Shown: in pieces, positions 42,921 to 52,219 of the stretch | Position numbering within the stretch: the stretch's first letter is position 1 | Layout: the number at the start of each line of letters is the position of its first letter | DNA from: an uncultured Flavobacterium sp. | GTDB lineage: Bacteria > Bacteroidota > Bacteroidia > Flavobacteriales > Flavobacteriaceae | NCBI RefSeq assembly: GCF_951805225.1 | Contig: NZ_OX638201.1 | Span: forward strand, 744,001-808,000 | DNA length: 64,000 bases | Direction: 5' to 3' | Notes under the pieces: generated by a model | Databases searched by the model: none | What the model saw: the letters and a program-made list of their open reading frames with translations, nothing else | Told to the model about the DNA's origin: nothing | Translations under genes and position numbers: made by a program

Positions 42921-42964
42921 AAAAAAGACCTGATTTCTTAGTTAATTGAAATCAGGTCTTTTTT
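42921..42964. terminator. Bidirectional terminator
   Basis: AAAAAAGACCTGATTTC (42921-42937) and GAAATCAGGTCTTTTTT (42948-42964), between convergent genes. Confidence 0.85.
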
Positions 42965-42983
42965 GTATTTAGTTTCTTCTGTA

Positions 42984-43709
42984 TTACTTCTTTAAATCAT
43001 ATTCCTCATCAATTTGTTTAATGATAGTTTCTCCGGATTTAATCAAATTATTGTATCGTTCGTAAATCTGATTCCACGGAATTAAATTCTTTGATAATTC
43101 TTTTCCTTTTGGAGTGCTTAAAACTCTCCAATTATCTTCAATACTTTCAGGATTAGTAAGATTGTCTTCAAGATAACGCTCTAATTTATTTTGGTTTGAC
43201 ATCCAGCCAGACTCAGACGAATTTACTTCTGAAAGTGTTTGTTGGTAGAATTTCAGAATATTTAAGGAAAGAGAATCATTCTCAATATTCCCAATTCTTC
43301 CTGAAGAGACAAAACCGTTAAATCTGTAAATATTAGGTCTTAAATAAACATTCATATTAATAAGAGGAAGTTGCTTTTTTAAGCTATCCTTATCAAAAGG
43401 TTTGTTTTTATCCAATTTACTTAGAGAAGTATATAGTTTTCCAAATTCCTGATATTGTTTGATAATAGTTTTACTGTCATTAACATCACTTTGAATATCA
43501 GACTTTAATCCAAGTAAAAACTTTTTAACCTGATCTTGCTCGTGTCTGTGTTCGCTCCATCCGTGAAGCCAAATCGATAAGGAAACTGCAAAAACGATAA
43601 TGAAAATCTCTAAACCAATTTCTTTTACTTTTTCTACAAAACTATGTTTTTTGCTTGTTGCTACTTCATGCATTTTTTTGGTATGTTTAATTACTTCTAA
43701 TTCTGCCAT
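42984..43709 (-). CDS. DUF6090-like single-span membrane protein
   Basis: 241 residues. One membrane span (EIFIIVFAVSLSIWLHGWSE, about 32-51) near the N terminus is followed by a coiled, charged region RHEQDQVKKFLLGLKSDIQSDVNDS and a helical soluble domain. The span plus the following E...LL..L..Dl motif is the DUF6090 pattern of Bacteroidota. Function unknown. Monocistronic. Confidence 0.65.
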   Translation of the reverse strand: MAELEVIKHTKKMHEVATSKKHSFVEKVKEIGLEIFIIVFAVSLSIWLHGWSEHRHEQDQVKKFLLGLKSDIQSDVNDSKTIIKQYQEFGKLYTSLSKLDKNKPFDKDSLKKQLPLINMNVYLRPNIYRFNGFVSSGRIGNIENDSLSLNILKFYQQTLSEVNSSESGWMSNQNKLERYLEDNLTNPESIEDNWRVLSTPKGKELSKNLIPWNQIYERYNNLIKSGETIIKQIDEEYDLKK

Positions 43710-43899
43710 TTTGTTTGTAAATTGGATTTTATGGTTGCAAAAATATGTTAAATGAAGTTAAAAACTTAAGTCTTTTTGAATTTATTTTGCAAAATAGTAG
43801 TCGTAAAAACTGATTATATATTTTAAATAGTGTGGAGAGTTTTGTCAGAATTTTTGATTTAAATAAAATTGATAATTTAATTTCACATCAATATTAATT

Positions 43900-43907
43900 T
43901 ATCTTTG
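43900..43907 (+). promoter_or_regulatory. -7 box upstream of the lipoprotein pseudogene
   Basis: TATCTTTG, 22 bases before the ATG at 43930; the promoter is thus preserved although the gene is broken. Confidence 0.45.
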
Positions 43908-43929
43908 TTAAGTATAATATAATAAAGCA

Positions 43930-44904
43930 ATGAGATATATCGTAATAGTATTTTTGTTTATAATTTCAATTTATAGTTGTGAAAGCTCGGCACAATCAAT
44001 AAATATTCCCGATCAGATTAAAGTTTCAAACATTGAAAATAAAGTAAATGTAAAAGGCACAAAAATATTAATAAATGAATCTAAAGATTATATATATTAT
44101 AATGAGTTAAAAAGATTTCAAAAAGATCCTAAAAATTATTTTCAAGTTATTGAAATTCCAAACCAGGACTATCATAAAGCTGTTACTAAAATAAGTAATA
44201 AAATTGATGAGCTGGAAAAACAAGGCGGAAGAACAAGAATAAAGAAAGAATTAAAATTAGGACTTTATGATGCTTATTTTGTTCTTGCTCCTCAAAATAA
44301 TGATTCAGAGCAAATAATTCTTGCCTTTGGAGATACTTCTTTTTCAGTTTTAGTTATGTGAGTTTTTCCAAATGATGAAAAAGAAAGGAAGGAAATAACA
44401 GATTTAGTTTTAAGTACATATTATGATAAGAATATAAAAGTAAATATTAATGATAATTTACTTTATGATGTTGATTTAAAAAAATCAGAATTTGAATTAT
44501 TAGATGTCATGGGTAATTTTGGGACATATACTATTGGTAAAGAGAAATTAGTTGGTAATGGGATCTACATAAACAATTTTTTAATTGGAGTTTTACCTAA
44601 TAATCTTAATGATTTTGATTTGAAAACTTACAGTGATAAATTGATATATAAATATGGAAATAATATTTATAAATAGAAAAATGTTAAAATAAAGGTGATC
44701 TCTGAAAAAAAATATAAAGAAGGCGCAGATGAAATTATAAAGGTAGAAATGTCTGGAATTTTCGAAGGAAAAGAACTAAAAATGTATCAGTATATAAAAC
44801 AAACACCAAAAGGTATAATTCAATTTTTAGGAACCGACATATCAAAAAAATATACTCATTTTAATGAGTACAAAAAAATCGCCGAAAGTATAAAATTAAA
44901 GTAG
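43930..44904 (+). pseudogene. Lipoprotein gene interrupted by two in-frame stop codons
   Basis: One continuous frame of 325 codons runs from the ATG at 43930 to TAG at 44902-44904, broken only by TGA at 44359-44361 and TAG at 44674-44676. No frameshift separates the parts. Translation resumes sensibly: ...FSVLVM-stop-VFPNDEKERKEITDLV..., then ...YGNNIYK-stop-KNVKIKVISEKKYKEGAD.... N terminus is a lipoprotein signal (IISIYSC). The C-terminal part (MSGIFEGKELKMYQYIKQTP..., YKKIAESIKLK) looks like an ordinary protein end. No family recognised. Alternatives are a sequencing error or two shorter real proteins. Confidence 0.75.
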
Positions 44905-44953
44905 CTATTATTGCCGAGTAATTTTCTAATAAGAAAGATATAGTAAATCATCT

Positions 44954-44977
44954 AAGCCAATTTTATATTGGCTTTTT
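44954..44977. terminator. Bidirectional terminator
   Basis: AAGCCAAT (44954-44961) and ATTGGCTT (44967-44974), T-run after it, between the pseudogene and the convergent pentapeptide-repeat gene. Confidence 0.75.
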
Positions 44978-44981
44978 TTAT

Positions 44982-45560
44982 TTAACTCACAATAATATCA
45001 TGCTTAAACAGCAATCCTTTCAACTCTTTCAAAGCAAAAACAGCTTTCTTCAATTTAGTTTTTGAAGGATCAATAGTATAATTGTAACTCGTTTTAAAAT
45101 CGGCTTTATTGGCGATGGCTTTGTCAAACTCTGATCTGTATAAATCGCAATTATCAAACAGAACACTTGTAAGATCAGTTGCCATAAAATCTACAGCAAT
45201 CAAGCTGCAATTGGTAAATGTGGTGCCTTTTATTTTTAAAGTATAAAACTTTGAAAAATCCAGAATGCAATCGTGAAAGTGAATTTCAAAAATAAGTTTA
45301 TCACACATAGCAAAATTCACTTCTTTAATTTCGCAACGGTTAAAAGTTGCCGTTCTAAAAGCAACATAATTAATTTTTGATTCATTAAAAATGCAATCAT
45401 TAAAAACGCAATCAATAAAAGTAACCGCTAAAAAAGTACAGGCAGAAAAATTACAATTATTAAAAACACAACATTCAAAATCCTTAAAATTAAGATCGTC
45501 TTTACCATAAGTTTTGGTATTGTATTCTTTATCAAGGAAATATTCGGACTCTTTTTTCAA
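44982..45560 (-). CDS. Pentapeptide-repeat protein
   Basis: 192 residues. From about residue 25 to 165 the protein is built of A(D/N)LxX-type five-residue units, here Cys- and Phe-rich: CVFNNCNFSACTF, DCVFNDCIF, TFTNCSLIAVDF, LFDNCDLYRSEF. It would form a right-handed quadrilateral beta-helix. Some relatives (Qnr/MfpA) mimic DNA and protect gyrase, but nothing here shows that role. The ends are ordinary. Confidence 0.88.
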   Translation of the reverse strand: MKKESEYFLDKEYNTKTYGKDDLNFKDFECCVFNNCNFSACTFLAVTFIDCVFNDCIFNESKINYVAFRTATFNRCEIKEVNFAMCDKLIFEIHFHDCILDFSKFYTLKIKGTTFTNCSLIAVDFMATDLTSVLFDNCDLYRSEFDKAIANKADFKTSYNYTIDPSKTKLKKAVFALKELKGLLFKHDIIVS

Positions 45561-45863
45561 TGCTGTTTTTTAATCTTAATTAGAGTCCGAAAGATACTAA
45601 TTTTAAGCATTATTCTAAAAGCGTTTTTTTTAGAAAAACAGAGCTGAAAATCAATTCAATGTTTTTCAGAGCGTTGTATTTTTGTAATAATGACATTCAT
45701 AATGATTTAAGATTTTGTGATCATTTGAATATTGGTTTTTTATATATTTAATTAAATAACTGAAAATTCTATGATTTTTTTAAGATTCAATATTTTATTG
45801 TAGTTCTAATTTGATGTAGCTTTACGCTGATTTTTAAAGTAAAAACGAAACAATTTATATCAT
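45561..45863. other. Gap upstream of aspA
   Basis: No gene. A TAnnTTTG box (TATTTTTG) lies at 45677-45684, which would give a 170-base leader for aspA, and a GAGCTGAAAA/TTTTCAGAGC stem lies just before it (about 45640-45673). Confidence 0.4.
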
Positions 45864-47273
45864 ATGGGATCAACAAGAAAAGAGCATGATTTTTTAGGAG
45901 AATTAGACATTCCGGATCATCTGTATTATGGTATCCAAACTTTTAGAGCTGTAGAAAATTTTAATATTACAGGAATTCCAATTTCAAAAGAGCCCTTATT
46001 TATCAAAGCTTTAGGTTATGTAAAAAAAGCCGCAGCTCTTGCCAATAAAGATTGTGGCGCACTTGACGCAAAAATTGCCGAAGCGATTTGCTACGGAAGC
46101 GATCAGGTAATTGCAGGTAAATTTGATCAGGAATTTGTAAGCGATTTAATTCAGGGCGGAGCGGGAACATCTGTAAATATGAATGCAAATGAGGTAATCG
46201 CAAACATAGGTTTAGAATATCTTGGACATAAAAAAGGAGAATATAATTTTCTACATCCCAATAATCATGTAAACTGTTCACAATCTACAAATGATGCTTA
46301 TCCATCAGCGTTTAGAATTGCTCTTTATTTAAAAATGGAAAGCTTCATTAAAACTTTAGAAGGTTTAGAAGTAGCTTTTGCAGCAAAAGGCGAAGAGTTT
46401 AAAAGCGTCCTGAAAATGGGAAGAACGCAATTGCAAGACGCCGTTCCAATGACTTTAGGACAAGAATTCAAATCGTACGCAACTACAATTGACGAAGACG
46501 TTAGAAGATTAAAAGAAGCTCAAAGTTTGGTTTTAGAAATCAATATGGGAGCAACAGCAATAGGCACAAGAGTAAATGCGCCAGAAGGATATCCGGAAAT
46601 CTGCGTGAATTATTTGGCCAAAGAAGTTGGAATTCCGTTGACACTTTCACCAGATTTAATCGAAGCAACAGTAGATACCGGAGCTTACGTTCAAATTATG
46701 GGAACACTTAAAAGAACGGCGGTAAAAATTTCTAAAATCTGCAATGATTTAAGATTGTTGAGTTCAGGACCAAGAACAGGTTTTAACGAAATCAATTTAC
46801 CGGCACGTCAGCCTGGATCTTCGATTATGCCGGGCAAAGTAAATCCTGTGATTCCAGAAGTTGTAAATCAGACTTGTTTTTATGTAATTGGGCAGGATTT
46901 AACGGTTACAATGGCAGCAGAAGCGGGACAATTACAACTAAATGTAATGGAACCGGTTATTGCTTTTGCAATGTTTACATCGCTGGATTATCTTTCGAAT
47001 GCAATTCAAACTTTAATCGATAAATGTATCGTTGGAATTACTGCAAATGTTGATCATTGTTATAATATGGTGATGAATAGCATTGGAATCGTGACGCAAC
47101 TTAATCCAATTTTGGGTTACGAAGAAAGCGCAAGTATTGCCGGAGAAGCTTTAAAAATGAATAAAAGCGTTCATGAAATTGTTGTGATCGAAAGAAAATT
47201 AATTACTCAGGAAAAATGGGATGAAATTTATTCTTTGGATAATTTAATTCATCCAAAATTTATCACAAAGTAA
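45864..47273 (+). CDS. aspA: Aspartate ammonia-lyase
   Basis: 469 residues, fumarase/aspartase superfamily. Deaminates aspartate to fumarate and ammonia. QGGAGTSVNMNANEVIAN and NCSQSTNDAYPSA are aspartase-type, and the signature GSSIMPGKVNPVIPE (about residue 318) is intact. Long leader upstream. Last codon about 25 bases before a clear terminator. It can link amino-acid use to the TCA cycle; argH in this window makes fumarate too. Confidence 0.93.
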   Translation: MGSTRKEHDFLGELDIPDHLYYGIQTFRAVENFNITGIPISKEPLFIKALGYVKKAAALANKDCGALDAKIAEAICYGSDQVIAGKFDQEFVSDLIQGGAGTSVNMNANEVIANIGLEYLGHKKGEYNFLHPNNHVNCSQSTNDAYPSAFRIALYLKMESFIKTLEGLEVAFAAKGEEFKSVLKMGRTQLQDAVPMTLGQEFKSYATTIDEDVRRLKEAQSLVLEINMGATAIGTRVNAPEGYPEICVNYLAKEVGIPLTLSPDLIEATVDTGAYVQIMGTLKRTAVKISKICNDLRLLSSGPRTGFNEINLPARQPGSSIMPGKVNPVIPEVVNQTCFYVIGQDLTVTMAAEAGQLQLNVMEPVIAFAMFTSLDYLSNAIQTLIDKCIVGITANVDHCYNMVMNSIGIVTQLNPILGYEESASIAGEALKMNKSVHEIVVIERKLITQEKWDEIYSLDNLIHPKFITK

Positions 47274-47298
47274 GTTTTGATATAAAAAATATAATAAC

Positions 47299-47327
47299 AA
47301 GCCGTCAGTAAATTGACGGCTTTTTTT
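47299..47327 (+). terminator. aspA terminator
   Basis: AAGCCGTCA (47299-47307) and TGACGGCTT (47314-47322), then T residues. Confidence 0.8.
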
Positions 47328-47341
47328 ATTAATAATGTTGT

Positions 47342-47397
47342 TTTTATGGCACGCGGATGGGACTGATTCGCTATCGCGAAAACGCGGATTTATACGG
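47342..47397 (-). repeat. R2 repeat, left member of an inverted pair
   Basis: Starts TTTTATGGCACGCGGATG; core GATTCGCTATCGCGAAAACG. Inverted partner at 47631-47684. Confidence 0.75.
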
Positions 47398-47440
47398 ATT
47401 TTGTTCGCATTTTTGTCATTTCGATTTCTATCTTTTTCAG

Positions 47441-47476
47441 GAGCTAATCCCGACACTTCGGGACTATCGGGGCTAG
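47441..47476. repeat. Short CCCGA/TCGGG palindrome
   Basis: AATCCCGACACTTCGGGACT...TCGGGGCT, an imperfect palindrome between the outer R2 arm and the inner R1 copy. A truncated R1 end (TTTGTCATTTCGATT) precedes it at about 47412. Confidence 0.5.
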
Positions 47477-47509
47477 GTCAATCATTTTCATAAGAATATT
47501 TTCGTATAG

Positions 47510-47613
47510 TTTGTCATTTCGACGGAGGAGAAATCTTCGCAAGTAACTCCGCAACGAGAATCTAATCTTTGTCGAGCTTCTCGTGGAGATTTCTCCTCCG
47601 TCGAAATGACAAA
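47510..47613. repeat. R1 palindromic repeat, second complete copy
   Basis: Arms 47510-47536, beginning TTTGTCATTTCGACGGAGG, and 47587-47613, a 27-base perfect inverted repeat, with a centre different from the other copies. Confidence 0.8.
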
Positions 47614-47630
47614 AATGCATGTAAAACCAG

Positions 47631-47684
47631 CGTAAATCTGCGTTTTCGCGATAGCGAATCCCCGTCATCCGCGTGCCATAAAAA
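47631..47684 (+). repeat. R2 repeat, right member of an inverted pair
   Basis: CGTTTTCGCGATAGCGAATC...CATCCGCGTGCCATAAAA; inverted with respect to 47342-47397, with the R1 copy nested in between. No gene lies inside, unlike at 15822-16371. Confidence 0.75.
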
Positions 47685-47690
47685 TCAAAG

Positions 47691-47746
47691 TCACCAATCT
47701 TCGTCGATTTACGTGTGTGATTTCTCCCTTCGCTCGAAATGACAAA
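47691..47746 (-). repeat. R1 half copy
   Basis: On the minus strand it reads TGTCATTTCGAGCGAAGGGAG... and continues with the ACACACGTAAATCGACGAAG centre, like the left half of 8416-8515, but with no right arm. Confidence 0.7.
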
Positions 47747-47889
47747 AACTTTGTGATTTTACACCTTCAACTATATTTGAAATAATTACTTATCTCATTA
47801 TTCTTAATAAGAATTGTTGTGTAAAATATTGAAAATTAGCTATATATTTACATAAGGATTGAATGTTATTTAGAAAATGAAATTTTAAA

Positions 47890-49158
47890 ATGATAAAATC
47901 TTTAAAAAATATTTACTTCCATTATCAATATAAAATCTTAGGGTTACTCTTTTTTATTTCATTTCATTCGATCGCACAAACCGAAACCACTAATCCGGAA
48001 ATTTGCCCTCCAAAAACAATATTAGAAATCTTCAAAAAGAAAGATTCTGCTTATGTTGTTAAACCCACAAAAAACGATTTTTTCTTAATAATTCCTGCTA
48101 TTGGTTCTCAGCCTGCAACGGGATTCTTTTTTGGAGCCGTTGCGCAATATACCTTTAAAGGAAAACAAGAAGCAGACAAATATTCAATCGCCAATTTAGG
48201 CATAACTTATACAACCAAAAAACAATGGCTTGTAAATGTCAAGAACAATATATTACTAAGAAATAATAGGATTTTTTTAAGCGGAGATTACAGATTGTAT
48301 ATTTTTTCGCAGCCCAATTACGGATTAGGAACAGATATAATTCCGCATCACAGCAAAAAAGCAGGATTTAGTATCGATTCTATTGCAGAACCTATGGATT
48401 ATAATTATTTCAAGTTTCATCAAACCGTTTCGTTTGAAGTTGCTAAGAATTTTTATGTTGGTGGCGGAATAAATTTGGATTGGTATTCGAATATAGAAGA
48501 TGAAGATTTAGATGTCGAAAACGGACAATTTACATATCATTATAACTATAGTCAAAAATATGGATTCAATAATTTAGAGTACTTTTTGAGTGGAATGAGC
48601 CTTAATTTAGTTCACGATTCAAGAGACAATCAGGTAAATTCGACACATGGATGGTTTGCTAATATCAATTATCGCTTTAATCCGGTTTTGTTTCATAACC
48701 AGGAATATAGTAATGTTTTATACGCAGAATATAGAGGGTTTTTTCCTCTTTCGAGCAAGAACAAAGGATATATTTTAGGAGTCTGGACCTATGGACAATT
48801 TGTAACCAGAGGAAAAGTTCCGTATTTGAATTTGCCCGCAATTGGTTGGGATCAGCGAAGCAGGAGCGGAGAAGGATACACACAAGGATTGTTTAGAGGA
48901 AACGGATTGGTTTATCTTTCTACAGAATTCAGATTTCCAATTACTTGCAATCAAATATTTAGCGGAGTCGTTTTTACCAATTTTGTAACCGCAAGCAATA
49001 GCGACACAAATACAGCGCTTTTTAGTTCTATTCAGCCTGCTGCGGGCGTTGGTTTGCGTATTTTAATTGATAAAAAAACTAGAACCAATCTTATTGTTGA
49101 TTATGCGTGGGGAAATAATTCTAAAGGATTTTATCTAAATGCCGGAGAAACTTTTTGA
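47890..49158 (+). CDS. BamA/TamA-like outer membrane barrel protein
   Basis: 422 residues with a signal sequence (about 1-34, ending SIAQ). A beta-barrel of the Omp85 type: repeated strands FFFGAVAQYTF, KQWLVNVKNNILL, HDSRDNQVNSTHGWFANINYRF (typical Omp85 strand with DxRD), YILGVWTYGQFVTRGKVPYLNLP, FRGNGLVYLSTEFRFPI, and GVGLRILIDKKTRTNLIVDYAWG. POTRA domains are absent, so it is a short single-barrel form. Role in export is possible but unproved. Confidence 0.85.
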   Translation: MIKSLKNIYFHYQYKILGLLFFISFHSIAQTETTNPEICPPKTILEIFKKKDSAYVVKPTKNDFFLIIPAIGSQPATGFFFGAVAQYTFKGKQEADKYSIANLGITYTTKKQWLVNVKNNILLRNNRIFLSGDYRLYIFSQPNYGLGTDIIPHHSKKAGFSIDSIAEPMDYNYFKFHQTVSFEVAKNFYVGGGINLDWYSNIEDEDLDVENGQFTYHYNYSQKYGFNNLEYFLSGMSLNLVHDSRDNQVNSTHGWFANINYRFNPVLFHNQEYSNVLYAEYRGFFPLSSKNKGYILGVWTYGQFVTRGKVPYLNLPAIGWDQRSRSGEGYTQGLFRGNGLVYLSTEFRFPITCNQIFSGVVFTNFVTASNSDTNTALFSSIQPAAGVGLRILIDKKTRTNLIVDYAWGNNSKGFYLNAGETF

Positions 49159-49264
49159 GATATAGACTATTGTTGACACTTTTTTTTAAGACACAAAAGT
49201 TGCACGCTTCACAATTAAATCATAATTATTAAAATATTCTGAGGCTTATTTTAAACTCAATTCT

Positions 49265-49272
49265 TATTTTTG
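49265..49272 (+). promoter_or_regulatory. -7 box for the two-component operon
   Basis: TATTTTTG, 20 bases before the response regulator ATG. Confidence 0.5.
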
Positions 49273-49292
49273 TTAACCATACACAAATTAAG

Positions 49293-49967
49293 ATGAAATT
49301 ACTTATAGTCGAAGATGAACCAAATCTTTTGTCGATTTTACGAAAAGGTTTTGCCGAAAACAACAATGAAGTAAGCGTTGCTCTTGATGGTAAAACAGCT
49401 CTTGAAATGATTCATAATTACAATTTTGATGTTGTAATTCTCGACGTAATGTTACCGGATATCAACGGAATCGAAATTTGTAGAAGATTGCGTGCCAGCA
49501 AGAATTTTGTTCCCGTTTTGCTTTTAACAGCGCTTGGAACTTCAGAGAATATCGTAACGGGATTAAATGCCGGTGCCGATGATTATTTGGTAAAACCATT
49601 TAAATTTGGAGAACTTGATGCAAGAGTAAATGCCTTAAACAGAAGAGCAAATCAGGATACCGAAAAAGTTGATACTATTGTAATCAGCGATTTAGAAATA
49701 AACGGAAAAGCCAAATCTGTAAAAAGAGACGGAGAATCGATTATTTTAACCGCAAAAGAGTTCAAATTACTGTATTATTTGGCTAAAAACACGGGTAGAA
49801 TTGTGTCTCGCGATCAGATTTTGGACAATGTTTGGGATATTAATTTTGACATGAATACCAATGTTGTCGACGTTTATATTACGTATTTAAGAAAGAAAAT
49901 AGATAAGCCTTATTCGACTAAACTTATTCATACCATGAAAGGTTTAGGTTATATTTTAAAGCCATAA
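49293..49967 (+). CDS. OmpR-type response regulator
   Basis: 224 residues. Receiver domain with acidic pair VEDEP, phosphorylation site Asp51 in VVILDVMLPD, Thr in LLLTALG and Lys in YLVKPFKFGELDAR; C-terminal winged-helix domain (LTAKEFKLLYYLAKNTGRIVSRDQILDNVW...VVDVYITYLRKKID). Followed by the kinase after one base, so the two are co-transcribed and probably co-translated. The sensor is likely envelope-related, given a UspA-like protein and bestrophin downstream. Confidence 0.95.
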   Translation: MKLLIVEDEPNLLSILRKGFAENNNEVSVALDGKTALEMIHNYNFDVVILDVMLPDINGIEICRRLRASKNFVPVLLLTALGTSENIVTGLNAGADDYLVKPFKFGELDARVNALNRRANQDTEKVDTIVISDLEINGKAKSVKRDGESIILTAKEFKLLYYLAKNTGRIVSRDQILDNVWDINFDMNTNVVDVYITYLRKKIDKPYSTKLIHTMKGLGYILKP

Positions 49968-49968
49968 A

Positions 49969-51372
49969 ATGGATGTAAGAAAAAAAATAACTTTTACATA
50001 TGTAGCACTTTCGACCTTTAGTACACTATTATTGTGTATCATCGTTTTTGTTTTGTTTCGCGAAAATAATCGCTATCATTTCTTAAAACGACTGGAAGAC
50101 AGAGCTAAAATTGTGGCTTCAATTCATTTTCAAAAAGATCCTGAAAAAATAAAGTATTACAAAAATCTGAAGAAAAACGGATTAGAGGAACTTATTGAGG
50201 AAGAAGAATTTGTGTTGAAAATAAACAGCGCCAATAGTTTTGATTATAATACAAAACTGAATCTTCCGAATGAGTTTTATACCAATATTCTAAAAACCGG
50301 TGAAGATTATTATGAAGTAAATAATAAGTATTATTTAGGACAAGTTTTTACAGAGAATAATCAGCGATATATTGTAATTGTAGGCGCGCGTGATCGTCGA
50401 GGTCCAACAACGACAATTTATATCGTAAAAATTATGCTTTTTGGAGGAATAGGATTTGTGTTTCTGGCCTTCTTTTTAGGGCGTTTTCTAGCCAAACGTG
50501 TTATTAATCCTGTTGCAAGAATTACCAGAGAAGTTAATAGAATTAGTGCTTCAAACTTACACAACAGATTACCGGAAGTCAAAAACTCAGACGAAATATC
50601 AGATCTTACAGAGACTTTTAATGATATGTTGGATCGTTTGGAAACCTCTTTTGAGATTCAGGCGAATTTTATCAATAATGCTTCTCATGAATTAAAAACG
50701 CCAATAACAACGATTATCGCCGAGTCGGAAATTATGCTTTTGAAAGAAAGAGAAGTTCCGGAATACATTCAATCTTTAGAGAATATTTACAATCAGGCTT
50801 CGAGATTAGGAAACTTAACCGAAAGTTTGCTAAAACTTACTCAAACGGGTTATGATGGAAAGAAACAAGTCTTGGATATTGCGAGAATTGACGAATTATT
50901 AATGGATGTAAAATCGGATTTGGATAAAATTTATCCGGATAATCGCGTGAGTATCAAGCTTAATTTTGCACCAAAAGATTCTAATTTGTTTTTAATTCCT
51001 TGTAATAAACCGCTTCTGGAATTGGCGATAAACAATATTATTACGAACGGAGTTAAATATTCGGATAATAATGAAGTTTTCGTTACGCTTTCTGCTAATC
51101 AGGAATGGATCAAAATTTCGATCAATGATATCGGAATCGGAATTCCGCCAGAAGATATTCCGCATTTGTATGAACCTTTCTTTCGAGGAAAAATTGCTGC
51201 CAAATATATCGGTTATGGTTTAGGACTTCCTTTGGCTTCAAAAATTATCCGCATGCATGACGGTGAAATTCAGGTACAATCAGAACAAAATAAAGGTACA
51301 ATTGTTACGATTGTCTTCAATAAATTAAACATCAAGAAAAACAACATTAAAAATTCTAATGTTGAATCTTAG
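49969..51372 (+). CDS. HAMP-domain sensor histidine kinase
   Basis: 467 residues. N-terminal membrane span (about 9-29), a periplasmic sensor domain of about 120 residues, a second span (about 150-172), HAMP (AKRVINPVARITREVNRISASNL...), then the H box NASHELKTPIT with phospho-acceptor His240, and the ATPase domain with N box NNIITNGVKYSD, G1 DIGIGIP, F box and G2 GYGLGLPL. Normal for a CusS/BaeS-type kinase. Partner of the regulator immediately upstream. Confidence 0.94.
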   Translation: MDVRKKITFTYVALSTFSTLLLCIIVFVLFRENNRYHFLKRLEDRAKIVASIHFQKDPEKIKYYKNLKKNGLEELIEEEEFVLKINSANSFDYNTKLNLPNEFYTNILKTGEDYYEVNNKYYLGQVFTENNQRYIVIVGARDRRGPTTTIYIVKIMLFGGIGFVFLAFFLGRFLAKRVINPVARITREVNRISASNLHNRLPEVKNSDEISDLTETFNDMLDRLETSFEIQANFINNASHELKTPITTIIAESEIMLLKEREVPEYIQSLENIYNQASRLGNLTESLLKLTQTGYDGKKQVLDIARIDELLMDVKSDLDKIYPDNRVSIKLNFAPKDSNLFLIPCNKPLLELAINNIITNGVKYSDNNEVFVTLSANQEWIKISINDIGIGIPPEDIPHLYEPFFRGKIAAKYIGYGLGLPLASKIIRMHDGEIQVQSEQNKGTIVTIVFNKLNIKKNNIKNSNVES

Positions 51373-51449
51373 GAAAATCTAATATTAGATTAAGACCCTT
51401 CTAATTTGCGTGGAGTTATTTTGTATGTATAAACTAAAAGATTATACAT

Positions 51450-52172
51450 ATGAAAAATTTTCTTATACCAACCACTTTAAAAGATGATACTATTTGTGCT
51501 GTAAAATCTGCAGTTAACCAAGCAAAAGAATCAAACTGTGAAATCATTTTAATGATGGTTTCTGAAACTCCGGACGCTTTTTCGTCTTCGCATTTTTTAC
51601 GCGAAATGAGAACTGGACTTACTACAAGTCAGGAAGAAGTTCTGGAAACTTGCAGATATATTATTGAGCACACGCCAAACTGCAAAATTAAAGTACACAA
51701 TCAATACGGACTTTCGTCACCAATTTTTAAACGCATAATCGAGGTTTTCTCTGTAAAATTGGTAATTCTGACACATTCTTATAAACAAGAAACAAAACGT
51801 ATTCATCAATATTTGATTCAATTAGCCGGAAACCAAAAATGTCCAATTTTACATTTAGGACTTGAACAGGCTAAAAACGATTTCAATAAAGCACTTTATA
51901 TCGAAAACGGAAATGCAAATATGCACGTTAAGGATGTTCAACAATTTCTGAATGAAAATTTCTCTTATGAAATTGTAAGTCAAACAGCCAATTTTGATGA
52001 TAATTACGAAAATTTCGCCCCTTATTTATCCGAAGCAATTTCTAAATACGACATCGACTTGTTAGTAGAAACACGCAAAGGCGAGAAAATCAAATTTAAG
52101 AAAACAAAAAAAGAAAATATTAATGAAAAACTCGGACTTCCGGTGCTTTCATTATACGAAGAGTTGGTTTAA
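51450..52172 (+). CDS. UspA-like protein
   Basis: 240 residues, likely a tandem alpha/beta universal-stress fold: MKNFLIPTTLKDDTICAVKSAVNQAKESNCEIILMMV at the start, SVKLVILTHSYK in the middle, KALYIENGNANMHVKDVQQFL as a second half, and IDLLVETRKGE towards the end. The G-2x-G-9x-G ATP loop of true UspA is not evident. Between the kinase (77 bases upstream) and the bestrophin (47 bases downstream), same strand, so possibly part of one regulon. Confidence 0.65.
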   Translation: MKNFLIPTTLKDDTICAVKSAVNQAKESNCEIILMMVSETPDAFSSSHFLREMRTGLTTSQEEVLETCRYIIEHTPNCKIKVHNQYGLSSPIFKRIIEVFSVKLVILTHSYKQETKRIHQYLIQLAGNQKCPILHLGLEQAKNDFNKALYIENGNANMHVKDVQQFLNENFSYEIVSQTANFDDNYENFAPYLSEAISKYDIDLLVETRKGEKIKFKKTKKENINEKLGLPVLSLYEELV

Positions 52173-52219
52173 AACTGAATCTTCTTTTAAAATATAGTTT
52201 TAATTAAAAAACGGAAAAT

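Noticed and set aside
44359..44361. TGA as a recoded (selenocysteine or read-through) codon
   Set aside because: A second, different stop (TAG) interrupts the same gene, no SECIS-like structure is apparent, and selenoproteins are not expected here; simple gene decay explains both.
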